The translations under genes were made by a program, and so were the position numbers. From Bog-950 sp046329535 (GTDB taxonomy: Bacteria; Bacteroidota; Bacteroidia; Chitinophagales; LD1), in assembly GCA_046329535.1 (NCBI GenBank), contig JAXLUN010000006.1, positions 1-64,000 on the forward strand: a DNA stretch of 64,000 bases. The letters run 5' to 3'. The notes below the pieces were generated by a model, which saw only the letters and a list, made by a program, of their open reading frames with translations, did no database searches and was not told where the DNA came from. This document shows, one piece after another, positions 27,293 to 36,357 of the stretch; the first letter of the stretch is position 1, and the number at the start of each line of letters is the position of its first letter.

Positions 27293-29680
27293 TTAGAAAT
27301 TATACCCTACCTGAAAGGTATAGTTGCGTGGTGCTTCAATTAAGCCCGGACGAAGCGTATATTCTCGGTTCAGTACGTTTTTGCAAATGAACATAAAGGT
27401 TGCCTTGTCTTTATAGCTATAGCCTGCGCGGATATCCATTACAAAATCGCCTTTGTTGTGATAGTTCCTAAAGTCTTTCACCACTTTCAGCGAGCCGATT
27501 TTATCATCCACATTTTTCATGAAACTGTTGTAGAAGCCGCTGATGCCAAAGGTGGCTCCTTTATAGTTGGTTTGAATATCGGCCTTGGCAGAATGCTGAA
27601 TACGGTATTTAAGAATTTTCACCGAACCTGCTACGGCCGGATTGTAATCCAGATTTTCGGGATATAAATAGGAGTAACCAATCAGAAAGTTAAGCGGCAC
27701 ACCGAATATCTGACCGTTGGCAACCGCTGAAACTTCTACTCCCATAACGCGAGCATGTTCAATGTTCACTGCATGAAACGGAAGACCCACCACCGGAATA
27801 CCTGAATCGGGTTCAAAGCCCTGAAACTCGATCATATCGGTGTATTGCATGATGTAGCCTGCCACATCAAAATAGGCCATCCACTTACTGATTTTTACTC
27901 CCTGCTTAACACCCACCTCGGCACTCCACCCTGTTTCGGGGCGAAGACCTCCATTAGGAAATACCTCGGCACCACTGCGTACGGTGTGTACAAACTTTTC
28001 GGCCAAGGCCGGGAAGCGGAAACCCTGACCAATAGAGGCTCGGATAAAGGTACCTTCGGTGGCCTGAAAGTTTAACCCGAAACGGAATAATGGGGCAACC
28101 GGTGAGGTTATCAAGTCTCCTGAATCTCTCTTTGCCCACTTGCTGATATTATGAAACGGATATTTGACAATAATTGAGTCGAGGGTGGCAAACTCCAAAC
28201 GCATGCCTCCGGTAATAGTCAGTTTGTTAAAGAATTTCTTCTCTGCCTGAATATAAGCTGCCACATTGGATACTGTACGGGTGTTGTAAAGTAAACTACC
28301 CGGATTAACAGGCACCATCATTACATCGCCAAAGGTTTTGCCGCGGATGGTGCTGTGGTAACCGTTTACACCCGTAGTAATAACCAGGTTTATTTTTTCA
28401 AACTTTCTTAAGAAACTGTAATCGAAATAAAACTGAGTGGAAGAGGTGCTGTCACCTGTGCCACCCAAGGCTGCTCCGGCATTGGAGTTATACATGGTAT
28501 TGTATACCCGGAACTTTAAACTGTGGCGATTATCTTTCTTATCGTAATAGTTCAGATACGGGTCTATATTAAAGGTGCGTGTGCGGGTAGTTACCACCTC
28601 GGTAGGCAGATACATAGACTTGGCCAGTCCCTGTGACACAAAGAAGTCTTTCAGGTTTTCGTGAAAGAAGTTCATGTTTAAGCCTACCGTGAGATTGGCC
28701 AGTTTTTTAGGAGTATAACGAAGTTTGGTGGAGAGTCTTACACGTTTGTAATCGTTATTTTGACGAAAACCCTGGTCCTGATTGTACCCCCCGCAAATGA
28801 CTATACCAAAGTCGCCATACTGTTTGGCATGTAAAAACTGTGCTCCGCCAAACATGGGGTGCTGTACACGTTCCAGCGTATCGCCATTGCGTTTAATTAC
28901 TTTTTTCTGCCACCACCAGTTCCAGGTTTTCTGACGGGGTTGGTCGTAAAAGCCGTAACTGAGCAGCAACTTGTTCACCATCTCGGGTTTAGGGTTAATG
29001 GTGCGCATGTTCAGTACCCCGTTGAGGGCCGATGAACCATACAAAGCCGAAGCCGAACCTTTAATAATTTCTACCTGCTCTAAAGCTTCTATGGGCACAG
29101 TTTCCCAACGGATACTTCCATTTTCAGGGCTGATGATGGGCATTTCGTCCAGCAAGGCCAGCACCCGGTTACCGGTAGCATCGGCAAAGCCGCTACCTCC
29201 CCGAATAGAGATGGTTTTGCCCAACATATTCACCCCCGGCACTTTGTTCATGGCCTCATCCATCTTGGCGCTGTTTTGGTTAATCACACTGGCCTTTAGT
29301 ACTTCCATAGAAACTACTTCTTCACTCAGTTTCTTTTCGTATTTGGTACCGGTTACTACTACTATATCCAGGTCTTTGGTTTCTTCCGATAGCTGAACGT
29401 CTAATTTTTTATCTTTACCATCGAGCAAAAGCAGTGGAAAGCTGCGCGATGAATAGCCGATAAAACTGAAATCGATGGTGTGAGCGCCTTCATTTAATTC
29501 CAGTGTGTAGTTGCCATCTATGTCGGTTTGGGTGCCTGTGCCGGCAGCTTTTACGGCTACGGTAACACCCATCATACCCAGATTCTTTTCATCTTTCACA
29601 TTTCCATACACCTTTACTTTCTGGCTAAACGCGTTACTGATAAGCAATATCAGCAGCGGGAGCATCAGTATTCTTCTCAT
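27293..29680 (-). CDS. TonB-dependent receptor with carboxypeptidase-like N-terminal domain
   Basis: Outer-membrane transporter energised by TonB. From the ATG at 29680 (MRRILMLPLLILLISNAFSQ, signal peptide) the protein is 795 aa. A carboxypeptidase-regulatory-like domain (KVYGNVKDEKNLGMMGVTVAV ... FSFIGYSS) is followed by the plug (SMEVLKASVINQNSAKMDEA ... TISIRGGSGFA ... VEIIKGSASALYGSSALNGV) and a ~22-strand barrel ending YTFQVGYNF with the usual terminal Phe. An ATG at 29734 would add 18 unlikely residues. No SusD-type lipoprotein gene is adjacent, so it is not an obvious polysaccharide-utilisation pair. The plug resembles siderophore or cobalamin receptors, but the ligand cannot be called. 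Confidence 0.92.
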   Translation of the reverse strand: MRRILMLPLLILLISNAFSQKVKVYGNVKDEKNLGMMGVTVAVKAAGTGTQTDIDGNYTLELNEGAHTIDFSFIGYSSRSFPLLLLDGKDKKLDVQLSEETKDLDIVVVTGTKYEKKLSEEVVSMEVLKASVINQNSAKMDEAMNKVPGVNMLGKTISIRGGSGFADATGNRVLALLDEMPIISPENGSIRWETVPIEALEQVEIIKGSASALYGSSALNGVLNMRTINPKPEMVNKLLLSYGFYDQPRQKTWNWWWQKKVIKRNGDTLERVQHPMFGGAQFLHAKQYGDFGIVICGGYNQDQGFRQNNDYKRVRLSTKLRYTPKKLANLTVGLNMNFFHENLKDFFVSQGLAKSMYLPTEVVTTRTRTFNIDPYLNYYDKKDNRHSLKFRVYNTMYNSNAGAALGGTGDSTSSTQFYFDYSFLRKFEKINLVITTGVNGYHSTIRGKTFGDVMMVPVNPGSLLYNTRTVSNVAAYIQAEKKFFNKLTITGGMRLEFATLDSIIVKYPFHNISKWAKRDSGDLITSPVAPLFRFGLNFQATEGTFIRASIGQGFRFPALAEKFVHTVRSGAEVFPNGGLRPETGWSAEVGVKQGVKISKWMAYFDVAGYIMQYTDMIEFQGFEPDSGIPVVGLPFHAVNIEHARVMGVEVSAVANGQIFGVPLNFLIGYSYLYPENLDYNPAVAGSVKILKYRIQHSAKADIQTNYKGATFGISGFYNSFMKNVDDKIGSLKVVKDFRNYHNKGDFVMDIRAGYSYKDKATFMFICKNVLNREYTLRPGLIEAPRNYTFQVGYNF

Positions 29681-29940
29681 AAGCGAAATTTTCGTGAGGT
29701 CAAAAATATAATATTTGTGTATCGGGGTATTCATTGGGGCTTAATGTTATCAACACAGGTCTATGGGCTGTTGTCTGTTTTGTGAGCCGAGGGGAGGGGG
29801 AACTCGGAGATTTGAGAATAGGGTATACAACGAAGTAAATGATGCGTAAAAAACTTCCTTCTATATTCGTGAATCTCAAAAACAGGAGAAATATCTTTTC
29901 TGTTTGCAAACTATATTAAGGCGATAACAAAGACACCTAT

Positions 29941-30648
29941 ATGACAGGGATGCAGGATATGTCATTGGATGCGGAACAGATTCTGCAGGTTAACAATTTT
30001 GAGGACCTGCTCTCTATACCTTTTTCGGGAGTTGTGAATGCTATTTGCTGGAGCCGAAAACTGGCGGGTAATTTTGCCGAAATAGTTGATCAGATAAAGC
30101 TGGATGGAAACATTGCCGAGTTGGATGAAGAGCAACTGAATGCTCTTGAGTTAAGTGAACAGGGGCAGATTGCCCGTGCTGTTATATTAAACGATATGCA
30201 GGTATTGAGGGCCTATGGGGCCTCTCCGGTTTTGAATCTGATTCAACATTATGAGCGGGATGAGGCCGGGCCGTTTTTTCCCACCGATGTGTATTCTTAT
30301 CATGTAGACCGTTCTCCTGTAGCTACCGATACTTTTCTATGTACTTACTATGGTGATTCGAGTGAGATAATTGCCAACTCACAGGCCGAACAAAAGGTGC
30401 TTATTCCGGAGATTAGGGAACAGCTTAAAAGACTATATACCGGAGATAAAGACGATTTTGAATTGTTTTTGAGCGAGCATTTTCTTGACCTGCATTACCG
30501 CGCTAAACCGCAGGCGGTACCGGTTAGTTTAGGCATAGGAAACATTTGGCGACTGGCGGTTGACCATCCGGACAGTCAGGTGCTGCCGTGTATTCACCGC
30601 GCCCCTTTGGAGAAAACCGGAAAAACGCGCTTACTGTTAATTTGCTGA
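29941..30648 (+). CDS. DUF1826 family protein
   Basis: 235 aa. The family is recognised by the conserved YHVDRSPVATDTFLCTYYG block and the C-terminal GNIWRLAVDHPDSQVLPCIHRAP segment. DUF1826 proteins are of unknown function and in other bacteria often sit near zinc-homeostasis GTPases (COG0523); no such gene is next to this one. No signal peptide or membrane segment is seen. The frame ends RLLLIC-stop at 30648, but the next 25 codons in another frame (AERLNILQSLKRQAGEVMN, through 30724) look like natural protein sequence, so a one-base shift near 30640 may have cut the C-terminus. The GTG/ATG choice at the start is open: an ATG also occurs a few codons in (MQDMSLD). Confidence 0.8.
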   Translation: MTGMQDMSLDAEQILQVNNFEDLLSIPFSGVVNAICWSRKLAGNFAEIVDQIKLDGNIAELDEEQLNALELSEQGQIARAVILNDMQVLRAYGASPVLNLIQHYERDEAGPFFPTDVYSYHVDRSPVATDTFLCTYYGDSSEIIANSQAEQKVLIPEIREQLKRLYTGDKDDFELFLSEHFLDLHYRAKPQAVPVSLGIGNIWRLAVDHPDSQVLPCIHRAPLEKTGKTRLLLIC

Positions 30649-30783
30649 GAGGCTGAATATTCTTCAGTCACTTAAGCGACAGGCCGGAGAGGTGATGAAT
30701 GAAGCCCGTTTCAGGTATTATTAAACTGATAGCCCCCCGTGAATGTTATTATCTAAACTTAACTTTACCCCACTATTTAAACG

Positions 30784-31350
30784 ATGATTACTATTCAAAA
30801 CTGGCTGCAGGGTTTGGTTCAGGTAAGCGATGAAGAGTTGCAGGTTATTCTTGAAATTTCAGAAACTACCGGTATTCAAGCGAATGAAACGGTGCTGAAA
30901 CAGGGACAGGTTTCGGATAAGATAGGTTTGCTGCTTCAGGGTTCTTTGCGTACTTATTTTACCGACCAGCAGGGCTTAGAGAAAACTGTCAACTTTGCTT
31001 TTGAAGGAGACCCCATAGCCGTGATTGATAGCTTCTTTAACCGCATTCCCAGTGCGGTGAGTTCTGTTTCGCTGGAGCCAAGCTTAATTATCTGGACCGA
31101 TTATGAACGGTACACCTCTTTTGTGCAGCAGTTTCCAAAATACAACGCGGTATTCATTAATGCTATGGCCAATTGGTTTGCCCAAAACAAAGCCCGAATG
31201 GAATATCTGCATCAGCCGTTGGCTAAAGCCCGGTATGAGAAGATGTGTGAACTGCACCCCCAAATATCAGAGCGGGTGCCATTAAAGTATATTGCCTCTT
31301 ATTTGGGTATTACGCAGGAAACCCTGAGCCGGATAAGAGGGAAGCGGTAA
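30784..31350 (+). CDS. Crp/Fnr family transcriptional regulator
   Basis: 188 aa. The N-terminal cyclic-nucleotide-binding-type beta-barrel covers ~20-110 (VLKQGQVSDKIGLLLQGSLR ... NFAFEGDPIAVIDSF). A linker helix and a shortened C-terminal helix-turn-helix follow, with YIASYLGITQETLSRIRGK as the recognition part. This is the compact type common in Bacteroidota. The cAMP-contacting Arg/Ser pair of true CRP is not clear, so the ligand is unknown. It is divergent from nothing nearby; the target could be its own promoter or the sterol-desaturase-like gene 110 bp downstream. Confidence 0.88.
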   Translation: MITIQNWLQGLVQVSDEELQVILEISETTGIQANETVLKQGQVSDKIGLLLQGSLRTYFTDQQGLEKTVNFAFEGDPIAVIDSFFNRIPSAVSSVSLEPSLIIWTDYERYTSFVQQFPKYNAVFINAMANWFAQNKARMEYLHQPLAKARYEKMCELHPQISERVPLKYIASYLGITQETLSRIRGKR

Positions 31351-31460
31351 CCCGGTTTTAACCGGAGCAGTTTTTTGATGATACGCTTTATTATTTGCCT
31401 TTTGTCAAGTGGTTTTGCCGGCCGGCAGATTAGTTTTGTGCGCTGTAAACCAAACGCTGT

Positions 31461-32741
31461 ATGGAACAAGTAGGTAAGATATTTTCAATTGGCATGCCTG
31501 TTTTTGCAATACTGGTATTGGGCGAAAAACTGTATGGGCATTACAGGCAAAAAGATACCGTGCCCTGGATGGATGCCCTGTCCAGCTCATATTCCGGTAT
31601 CACCTTTGTTATAAGAGCCTTTTTTGGCTTTGGGTTATCTCTTGTTTCTTACGACTTTTTGGTAAAGCACATTGCACTTATACATCCGGAAACTTCCGGG
31701 TTGGTTTATGTGCTCGCCTTTGTGGTTCTTGACTTTCAGGGTTATTGGGGGCACCGACTGGTGCATGAAGTTAATTTTTTGTGGAACCGGCATTTAATAC
31801 ACCATAGTTCAGAAGAGTATAATCTGGCCTGCGCGCTGCGTCAATCTGTTTCTGACTTTGTTCACTTTCTGTTCTTTTTGTCTATACCGGCTGCCCTGCT
31901 GGGTTTGTCTCCCACAGTTATTGCGGTTGTATTTCCTATTCACAAGTTTGCTCAATATTGGTACCATACCCGCCTGATAGGTAACCTCGGATTTTTAGAG
32001 CATATCATTGTTACTCCTTCGCATCATCGGGTGCATCATGCGCTGAATCCTATTTATCTGGATAAAAACTACAGCGGTATTTTTATTATCTGGGATAAAC
32101 TTTTTGGCACCTTTCAAAAAGAGCTGGAAAGTGAGCCACCGGTATATGGTGTTACCCGTCCAGCGCATAGCTGGAACCCGATTGCCATCAATTTTGAGCA
32201 TTTAATCTTGCTGATGAAAGATGCCTGGCGAAGCGATAACTGGCTGGATAAGTTCACCATTTGGTTTAGACCCACCGGCTGGCGACCGGCCGGTTTTGAA
32301 GAGAAATATCCGGTGCAAAAGATTAAAGACCCGTATCATTTCGAAAAATTCAACCCTCCTTATTCGCGGGCCTTATTGACCTGGAGCCTGATTCAGTTTT
32401 TCATCCTCTTTTTTCTGGTTATTTATGTCAGCTATCATATTTCGCAGTTGGGCATGGCCGGGCTATACGGTTTGGCGGTGTATGTTTTTGTGCAGGTTTA
32501 CAGCGCTACTGAACTGATGAACAGAAATAAATGGGCCCCGGTGTATGCCCTGCTGGGCTCGCTTATAAGCGGGGTTATTTATCTGCATGACTCCTCCTGG
32601 TTTGGCATTGACCGGGTGGCCACCGGATTACCTTGGCTGTGGGTTGCTTATCATTTGTTACAAACCATTCTGTCGTTTGTATTCAGTGCAGAGATTCTGT
32701 TTCCGGCCTTTAAGAAGCAAGCGGATGCTGCCCCACAGTGA
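31461..32741 (+). CDS. Sterol desaturase / fatty acid hydroxylase superfamily membrane protein
   Basis: 426-aa integral membrane di-iron enzyme. The histidine clusters of the superfamily are present: HRLVHEVNFLWNRHLIHHSS (HxxxH and HxxHH) and SHHRVHHALN. Membrane segments flank the His-rich core (around 30-75, 85-105, 130-165) and a further three or four hydrophobic segments make up residues ~300-415. The family hydroxylates or desaturates sterols, fatty acids or alkylglycerols; the substrate here is unknown. A perfect -7 box (TAGTTTTG at 31431-31438) lies 22 nt before the ATG, although no TTG is at the usual spacing. A hairpin terminator region separates it from the convergent DUF2231-like gene. 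Confidence 0.88.
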   Translation: MEQVGKIFSIGMPVFAILVLGEKLYGHYRQKDTVPWMDALSSSYSGITFVIRAFFGFGLSLVSYDFLVKHIALIHPETSGLVYVLAFVVLDFQGYWGHRLVHEVNFLWNRHLIHHSSEEYNLACALRQSVSDFVHFLFFLSIPAALLGLSPTVIAVVFPIHKFAQYWYHTRLIGNLGFLEHIIVTPSHHRVHHALNPIYLDKNYSGIFIIWDKLFGTFQKELESEPPVYGVTRPAHSWNPIAINFEHLILLMKDAWRSDNWLDKFTIWFRPTGWRPAGFEEKYPVQKIKDPYHFEKFNPPYSRALLTWSLIQFFILFFLVIYVSYHISQLGMAGLYGLAVYVFVQVYSATELMNRNKWAPVYALLGSLISGVIYLHDSSWFGIDRVATGLPWLWVAYHLLQTILSFVFSAEILFPAFKKQADAAPQ

Positions 32742-32780
32742 ACCATTTACCAAAAACCGGGTGAAGAAATGAAAAAGAAG

Positions 32781-32813
32781 TTTGTGCAGGTTTCTTTGTC
32801 AGCCCTGCACAAA
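32781..32813 (-). terminator. Hairpin terminator between convergent genes
   Basis: 10-bp stem (TTTGTGCAGG at 32781-32790, complement at 32804-32813) with a 13-nt loop. On the minus strand the stem is followed by a T-rich run (CTTCTTTTTCATTT), so it mainly serves the DUF2231-like gene. Confidence 0.6.
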
Positions 32814-32833
32814 CCTTGAAATGACTGCCTGTA

Positions 32834-33331
32834 TTAGTCGTCTTCTGTTTCTTCACCGGTGGCAGGCTGGCTCGGTTGAGCGGTTGGGGCATTACTGCTT
32901 ATTTCGGTATGTCTTATTTGTCCGCCCAGGTAACCGGTACGGGCCATCAGCGCTGAAGTAACCAAACCTGCAACCAGTGCCAGTATTACTGCGGCCTTAG
33001 CTGTTTGGTGTTGTGCTGTTTGCAGCAAGAGAGCCACGAAAGAAATAACTCCGGTGGCCATCATGACCCAAAAGGCTGCTTCGGCTGCTTCTTCGTGTGC
33101 TTCTATGATAGATTCTGCAATACCGGGCAGCTTCTCTACCCGTTCTTCGGCCGGTTCACCGGTAAAGAATACCGGTATGGCTATAAGAGCCATTAGAAAA
33201 ATGATGACCAGAGAGGTTTTTTGAATGGCTTCGTTTTTAGTGGTCAGTGATATAAGAAGTAATACGGTTGCAATCAGGGTTCCTATAATAGGAAAATGAT
33301 TGAGTAATAAATGCAGATGGGTAGCATCCAT
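32834..33331 (-). CDS. DUF2231-like small membrane protein
   Basis: From the ATG at 33331 (MDATHLHLLLNHFPIIGTLI) it is 165 aa with four hydrophobic segments (about 8-28, 37-57, 85-105, 112-132). The HLLLNHFPIIG opening is typical of DUF2231-type membrane proteins, and an acidic stretch (EEAAEAAF) lies before the third helix. The cytoplasmic or periplasmic C-terminal tail is Thr/Pro-rich and ends in acidic residues. The open frame extends upstream to 33400, but those residues lack membrane character. Function unknown. It lies 80 bp downstream of a small exported protein gene on the same strand. Confidence 0.72.
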   Translation of the reverse strand: MDATHLHLLLNHFPIIGTLIATVLLLISLTTKNEAIQKTSLVIIFLMALIAIPVFFTGEPAEERVEKLPGIAESIIEAHEEAAEAAFWVMMATGVISFVALLLQTAQHQTAKAAVILALVAGLVTSALMARTGYLGGQIRHTEISSNAPTAQPSQPATGEETEDD

Positions 33332-33411
33332 AATTTTAGATTTTAATTGAGTGATTCTGTAAAAAGAAAATAGCGGTTGGCGTGGTTTGCCACGCGGCAA
33401 TCAAGAAAGGA

Positions 33412-33792
33412 TTAGCCTGTTTGCGGTGGTTGCCAGATATCGAAGGAAAGAGCCCTTACTTTGGTTTCGATGTAATGAAAGGTAAGTTTTACAGGCTGTG
33501 TAAACGGGTAGTGAGACTCAGCCTGCGGTAAGGGGCAGCCGGTAAAATGTGTTTCCATAGCCTGGTTCGACTTAAACGGCAGTTTAGCATCACTGCTTTG
33601 GTCTTGTGCCGATAGGGTTTGCTGCTGAGCCAGGTAATGTTTGTAAAGGAATGTGAGAAATGTATCGGAAGGATATTGGGCCTGATGCTCGGAGAAGTGC
33701 TGCATTAAAAAGGGGATGCGGGCCATTTCATCTACATGCATACTGCCTCCCAGAATAAACGCAGTAAGTATAAGCAGGATTACTTTTTTCAT
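33412..33792 (-). CDS. Small exported hypothetical protein
   Basis: 126 aa, not recognised. A signal peptide (MKKVILLILTAFILGGSMH) is followed by a helical-looking, Gln/His-rich middle (MQHFSEHQAQYPSDTFLTFL) and a C-terminal part with a single Cys (HFTGCPLPQAESHYPF). It is in the same direction as the DUF2231-like gene and may share its transcript. The 228 bp upstream (33793-34020) holds the divergent promoter region with the oxidoreductase gene; nothing specific was recognised. Confidence 0.65.
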   Translation of the reverse strand: MKKVILLILTAFILGGSMHVDEMARIPFLMQHFSEHQAQYPSDTFLTFLYKHYLAQQQTLSAQDQSSDAKLPFKSNQAMETHFTGCPLPQAESHYPFTQPVKLTFHYIETKVRALSFDIWQPPQTG

Positions 33793-34020
33793 GGTTGGCA
33801 GCGGAGTTTACCGGGTAACCCGTCTTGGCCACGTAAAGGTAAGCAGACCATGCGGGCAATACATGATTTGAATCATCAGCACGCGTTAAAAAAAGCCAAC
33901 GAATGATAGGTTTATGAGTATTGATGGTGCTGTACAAGAGCCCGAAGATTATCTCTTTCTTATTTTAGTTTAATGTTGCCGGTAAGTTTGTAACCATATT
34001 TACAAAATACAATTTAAAAA

Positions 34021-34986
34021 ATGAGAGCCATTGTATATCATCAATACGGGCCACCTGAAGTAGCCCGTTTAGAGGAGTTTGCCAAACCTGTACCTTTGAG
34101 CAATGAAGTATTAGTGAAAGTGTATGCTTCTACCGTTAACCGAACCGACTCAGGGTTTAGGAGTGCAGAGTATTTTATCTCCAGGTTTTGGAGCGGACTG
34201 TTACGCCCCAAGTTTCCTATTTTAGGTTGTGAGTTTGCAGGTGTGGTGGAAGCAACAGGAGAGGAGGTAACTATCTTTCAAAAAGGAGATCGGGTTTTCG
34301 GGTTTAATGACCATACCTTTGGAGGCCATGCCGAGTATTTAACTATAAGCGAAACCGGGGCAATAACCACTATGCCCGATGAGATAAGCTTTGACACGGC
34401 TGCCGCCCTTACCGAAGGAGCACACTATGCTTTGGTTGACATTAAAGCTGCCCAGGTTAAGCCCGGACAACAAGTATTGGTTTATGGAGCAACCGGAGCC
34501 ATTGGTTCGGCAGCGGTACAGCTACTGAAACATTTTGGGGCCGTAGTTACAGCAGTTTGTAACAGCCGCCATGTTGCTCTGATAAAATCGCTGGGTGCAG
34601 ATACGGTTATTGACTACCAAACGCAGGATTTTACCCAAACAGATGTGCTGTTCGATTTTATTTTTGATGCCGTAGGTAAAAGCTCTTTTGGTCAGTGCAA
34701 GCCCTTGCTTACCGAACAGGGCATTTACATTTCTACCGAGTTGGGTAAAAACGGAGAGAATTTACTCTATGCACTCACCACTTCATGGGGCCGGGGTAAG
34801 AAACTTTTGTTCCCCATGCCGTCTATCAGTCAGCAGGATGTTATATTTATCAAAGAACTGGTGCAAAGGGGCGAGTTTAAACCGGTTATTGACCGCACCT
34901 ATCGTTTAGACCAAATAGTAGAGGCCTATCGATATGTTGAATCCGGCCAAAAGACGGGTAATGTCATTTTGAAAATTGCAGACTGA
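34021..34986 (+). CDS. MDR-family NAD(P)H quinone oxidoreductase / zinc-free alcohol dehydrogenase
   Basis: 321-aa medium-chain dehydrogenase. The N-terminal GroES-like domain (MRAIVYHQYGPPEVARLEE ... VKVYASTVNRTDSGFR) lacks the catalytic zinc-binding Cys/His pattern, as in quinone-oxidoreductase members. The Rossmann nucleotide-binding motif VYGATGAIGSAAVQLLKHFG lies at about residues 155-175, and the C-terminal end (VEAYRYVESGQKTGNVILKI) is typical. It probably reduces quinones or enones with NADPH. It is flanked by a divergent small exported protein and a downstream two-helix membrane protein 100 bp away. Confidence 0.9.
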   Translation: MRAIVYHQYGPPEVARLEEFAKPVPLSNEVLVKVYASTVNRTDSGFRSAEYFISRFWSGLLRPKFPILGCEFAGVVEATGEEVTIFQKGDRVFGFNDHTFGGHAEYLTISETGAITTMPDEISFDTAAALTEGAHYALVDIKAAQVKPGQQVLVYGATGAIGSAAVQLLKHFGAVVTAVCNSRHVALIKSLGADTVIDYQTQDFTQTDVLFDFIFDAVGKSSFGQCKPLLTEQGIYISTELGKNGENLLYALTTSWGRGKKLLFPMPSISQQDVIFIKELVQRGEFKPVIDRTYRLDQIVEAYRYVESGQKTGNVILKIAD

Positions 34987-35087
34987 AAACAATATACTAT
35001 TGTTGAATCTGATTAATCTTTTTAGAAGTAGAAAACAGCGAAGCATACAGGACCCCAATCCATCATATAACCCACCAATACCCAACT

Positions 35088-35300
35088 ATGAAAAAGCTTA
35101 ACTGGCCGGAGATTTGCAAATTTTTGTCGGGAGCCTTTTTTGTTACAGCCGGAGCCAGCTGGTATTTTGCCTGGTATAAAGTAGACCTTCCGTTTATGGG
35201 TACCACCATGACGCATCAGTTTTTAGCCTTTCGCGGCTTACTTCATTTCGTTTTTTTTCTGTTTACCTTTTATTGGGGTTTTATCCGCAAACATTCGTAG
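35088..35300 (+). CDS. Small two-helix membrane protein
   Basis: 70 aa with two predicted membrane helices (about 10-30 and 45-65) and aromatic-rich flanks (SWYFAWYKVDLPF; FTFYWGF). The ATG at 35088 follows a CCAACT leader without a ribosome-binding site. It is not recognised as a named family. Its short but regular composition and position in a gene-dense stretch on the same strand support a real gene. Confidence 0.6.
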   Translation: MKKLNWPEICKFLSGAFFVTAGASWYFAWYKVDLPFMGTTMTHQFLAFRGLLHFVFFLFTFYWGFIRKHS

Positions 35301-35378
35301 CTGTATACCGATAGGGCAGGAGGAGTTTTCTTTATTCAGTTTCTATTACCTATTTTAGTTATGCTTTAACAGGCCGTA

Positions 35379-36251
35379 GTGACAGAAATTAAAAGAGCAA
35401 CACCTTTGAGAAGCTACATCATCCATAAACTTGTATTGGTTGCACTCTTGCTGATGACCCAAACTATCCGGGCTCAAAACATGATTGGCAACAGTAGTTT
35501 TGAAAATAATAATCAGCCTGAGTGCTCCGGCTGGTTTGACCGCTGCGGCCATGAACTGAATTACCTGTGTGCGGGTATTATTGACAGCGCCAACTGTAAC
35601 GATTCCACCTATGGCATGCAATTGTATGCCGATGCACCGAACAAAGGAGGGCAGTGGTGTATGAGTATGCGAACTCCCCATAGTGCTGTGATTGCCACTA
35701 TCCAAACAACAGTATATGGACAATTTATGGGTGTATTTGAATTTAAAGTATGGGTTCGCAACGATACTACAGCCGGTATTCAGGTTTTTATTGAACCCCG
35801 GTCGGGACTTAATTACACGGGGCAGTTTGGCACCGGATCCATGTCTACTCAATGGACCCAGCTTACCCTACGCGATACCATCAGCCAACTATCCAATAGT
35901 GTAGATATCCGCATTATCGCTTCCCTTTCTTCTTTTTGGCAGAGCAATGTCTCATACTTTGATATGGCCGAGTTCAGCATGGTTGAATCCTGGACAGATA
36001 TTCCTACTACGGCAACAGATTCGGAGGTCAATTTATTCCCTCATCCTTTTGCTAATGAGTTAACTTGTGTAACAGCCGATCAGGCACCCTCTACCATCAC
36101 TCTTTATACTTTAGCCGAACAACCAATTCGGCAACAAACGTTTACTAAGTCCATGACCCTCGATACTCAAGTGCTGCCTGCGGGTATTTATTTCTATCAA
36201 TTAAGAAATGCGAACGGCTTACTGAAAACCGGTAAGGTGGTGAAACAATAA
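35379..36251 (+). CDS. Secreted T9SS type A cargo protein (paralogue 1)
   Basis: 290 aa. It is exported (VLVALLLMTQTIRAQN), then has a jelly-roll-like domain opening NMIGNSSFENNNQPECSGW, with conserved Cys and Trp residues (CSGWFDRCGHELNYLCAG, GGQWCMSMR) and ending YFDMAEFSMVESW. Residues ~215-290 are a T9SS type A sorting domain (NLFPHPFANEL ... LPAGIYFYQLRNANGLLKTG). The fold recalls galactose-binding/CBM-type modules, so carbohydrate binding is a reasonable guess. The start is a GTG at 35379, because no ATG precedes the signal peptide; alignment to the next gene suggests the true start may be a non-ATG codon slightly further in. It is 106 bp before its paralogue. Confidence 0.78.
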   Translation: MTEIKRATPLRSYIIHKLVLVALLLMTQTIRAQNMIGNSSFENNNQPECSGWFDRCGHELNYLCAGIIDSANCNDSTYGMQLYADAPNKGGQWCMSMRTPHSAVIATIQTTVYGQFMGVFEFKVWVRNDTTAGIQVFIEPRSGLNYTGQFGTGSMSTQWTQLTLRDTISQLSNSVDIRIIASLSSFWQSNVSYFDMAEFSMVESWTDIPTTATDSEVNLFPHPFANELTCVTADQAPSTITLYTLAEQPIRQQTFTKSMTLDTQVLPAGIYFYQLRNANGLLKTGKVVKQ

Positions 36252-36357
36252 ACCGAACGGAATGAAAGGCCACGGCTCTGATAAACGGAAATATATTCAG
36301 CGAATTAGTTTAGTTTTAGTGGCTCTTTCCGTCAAGCATAAATGGGAGAGCCGGCCC

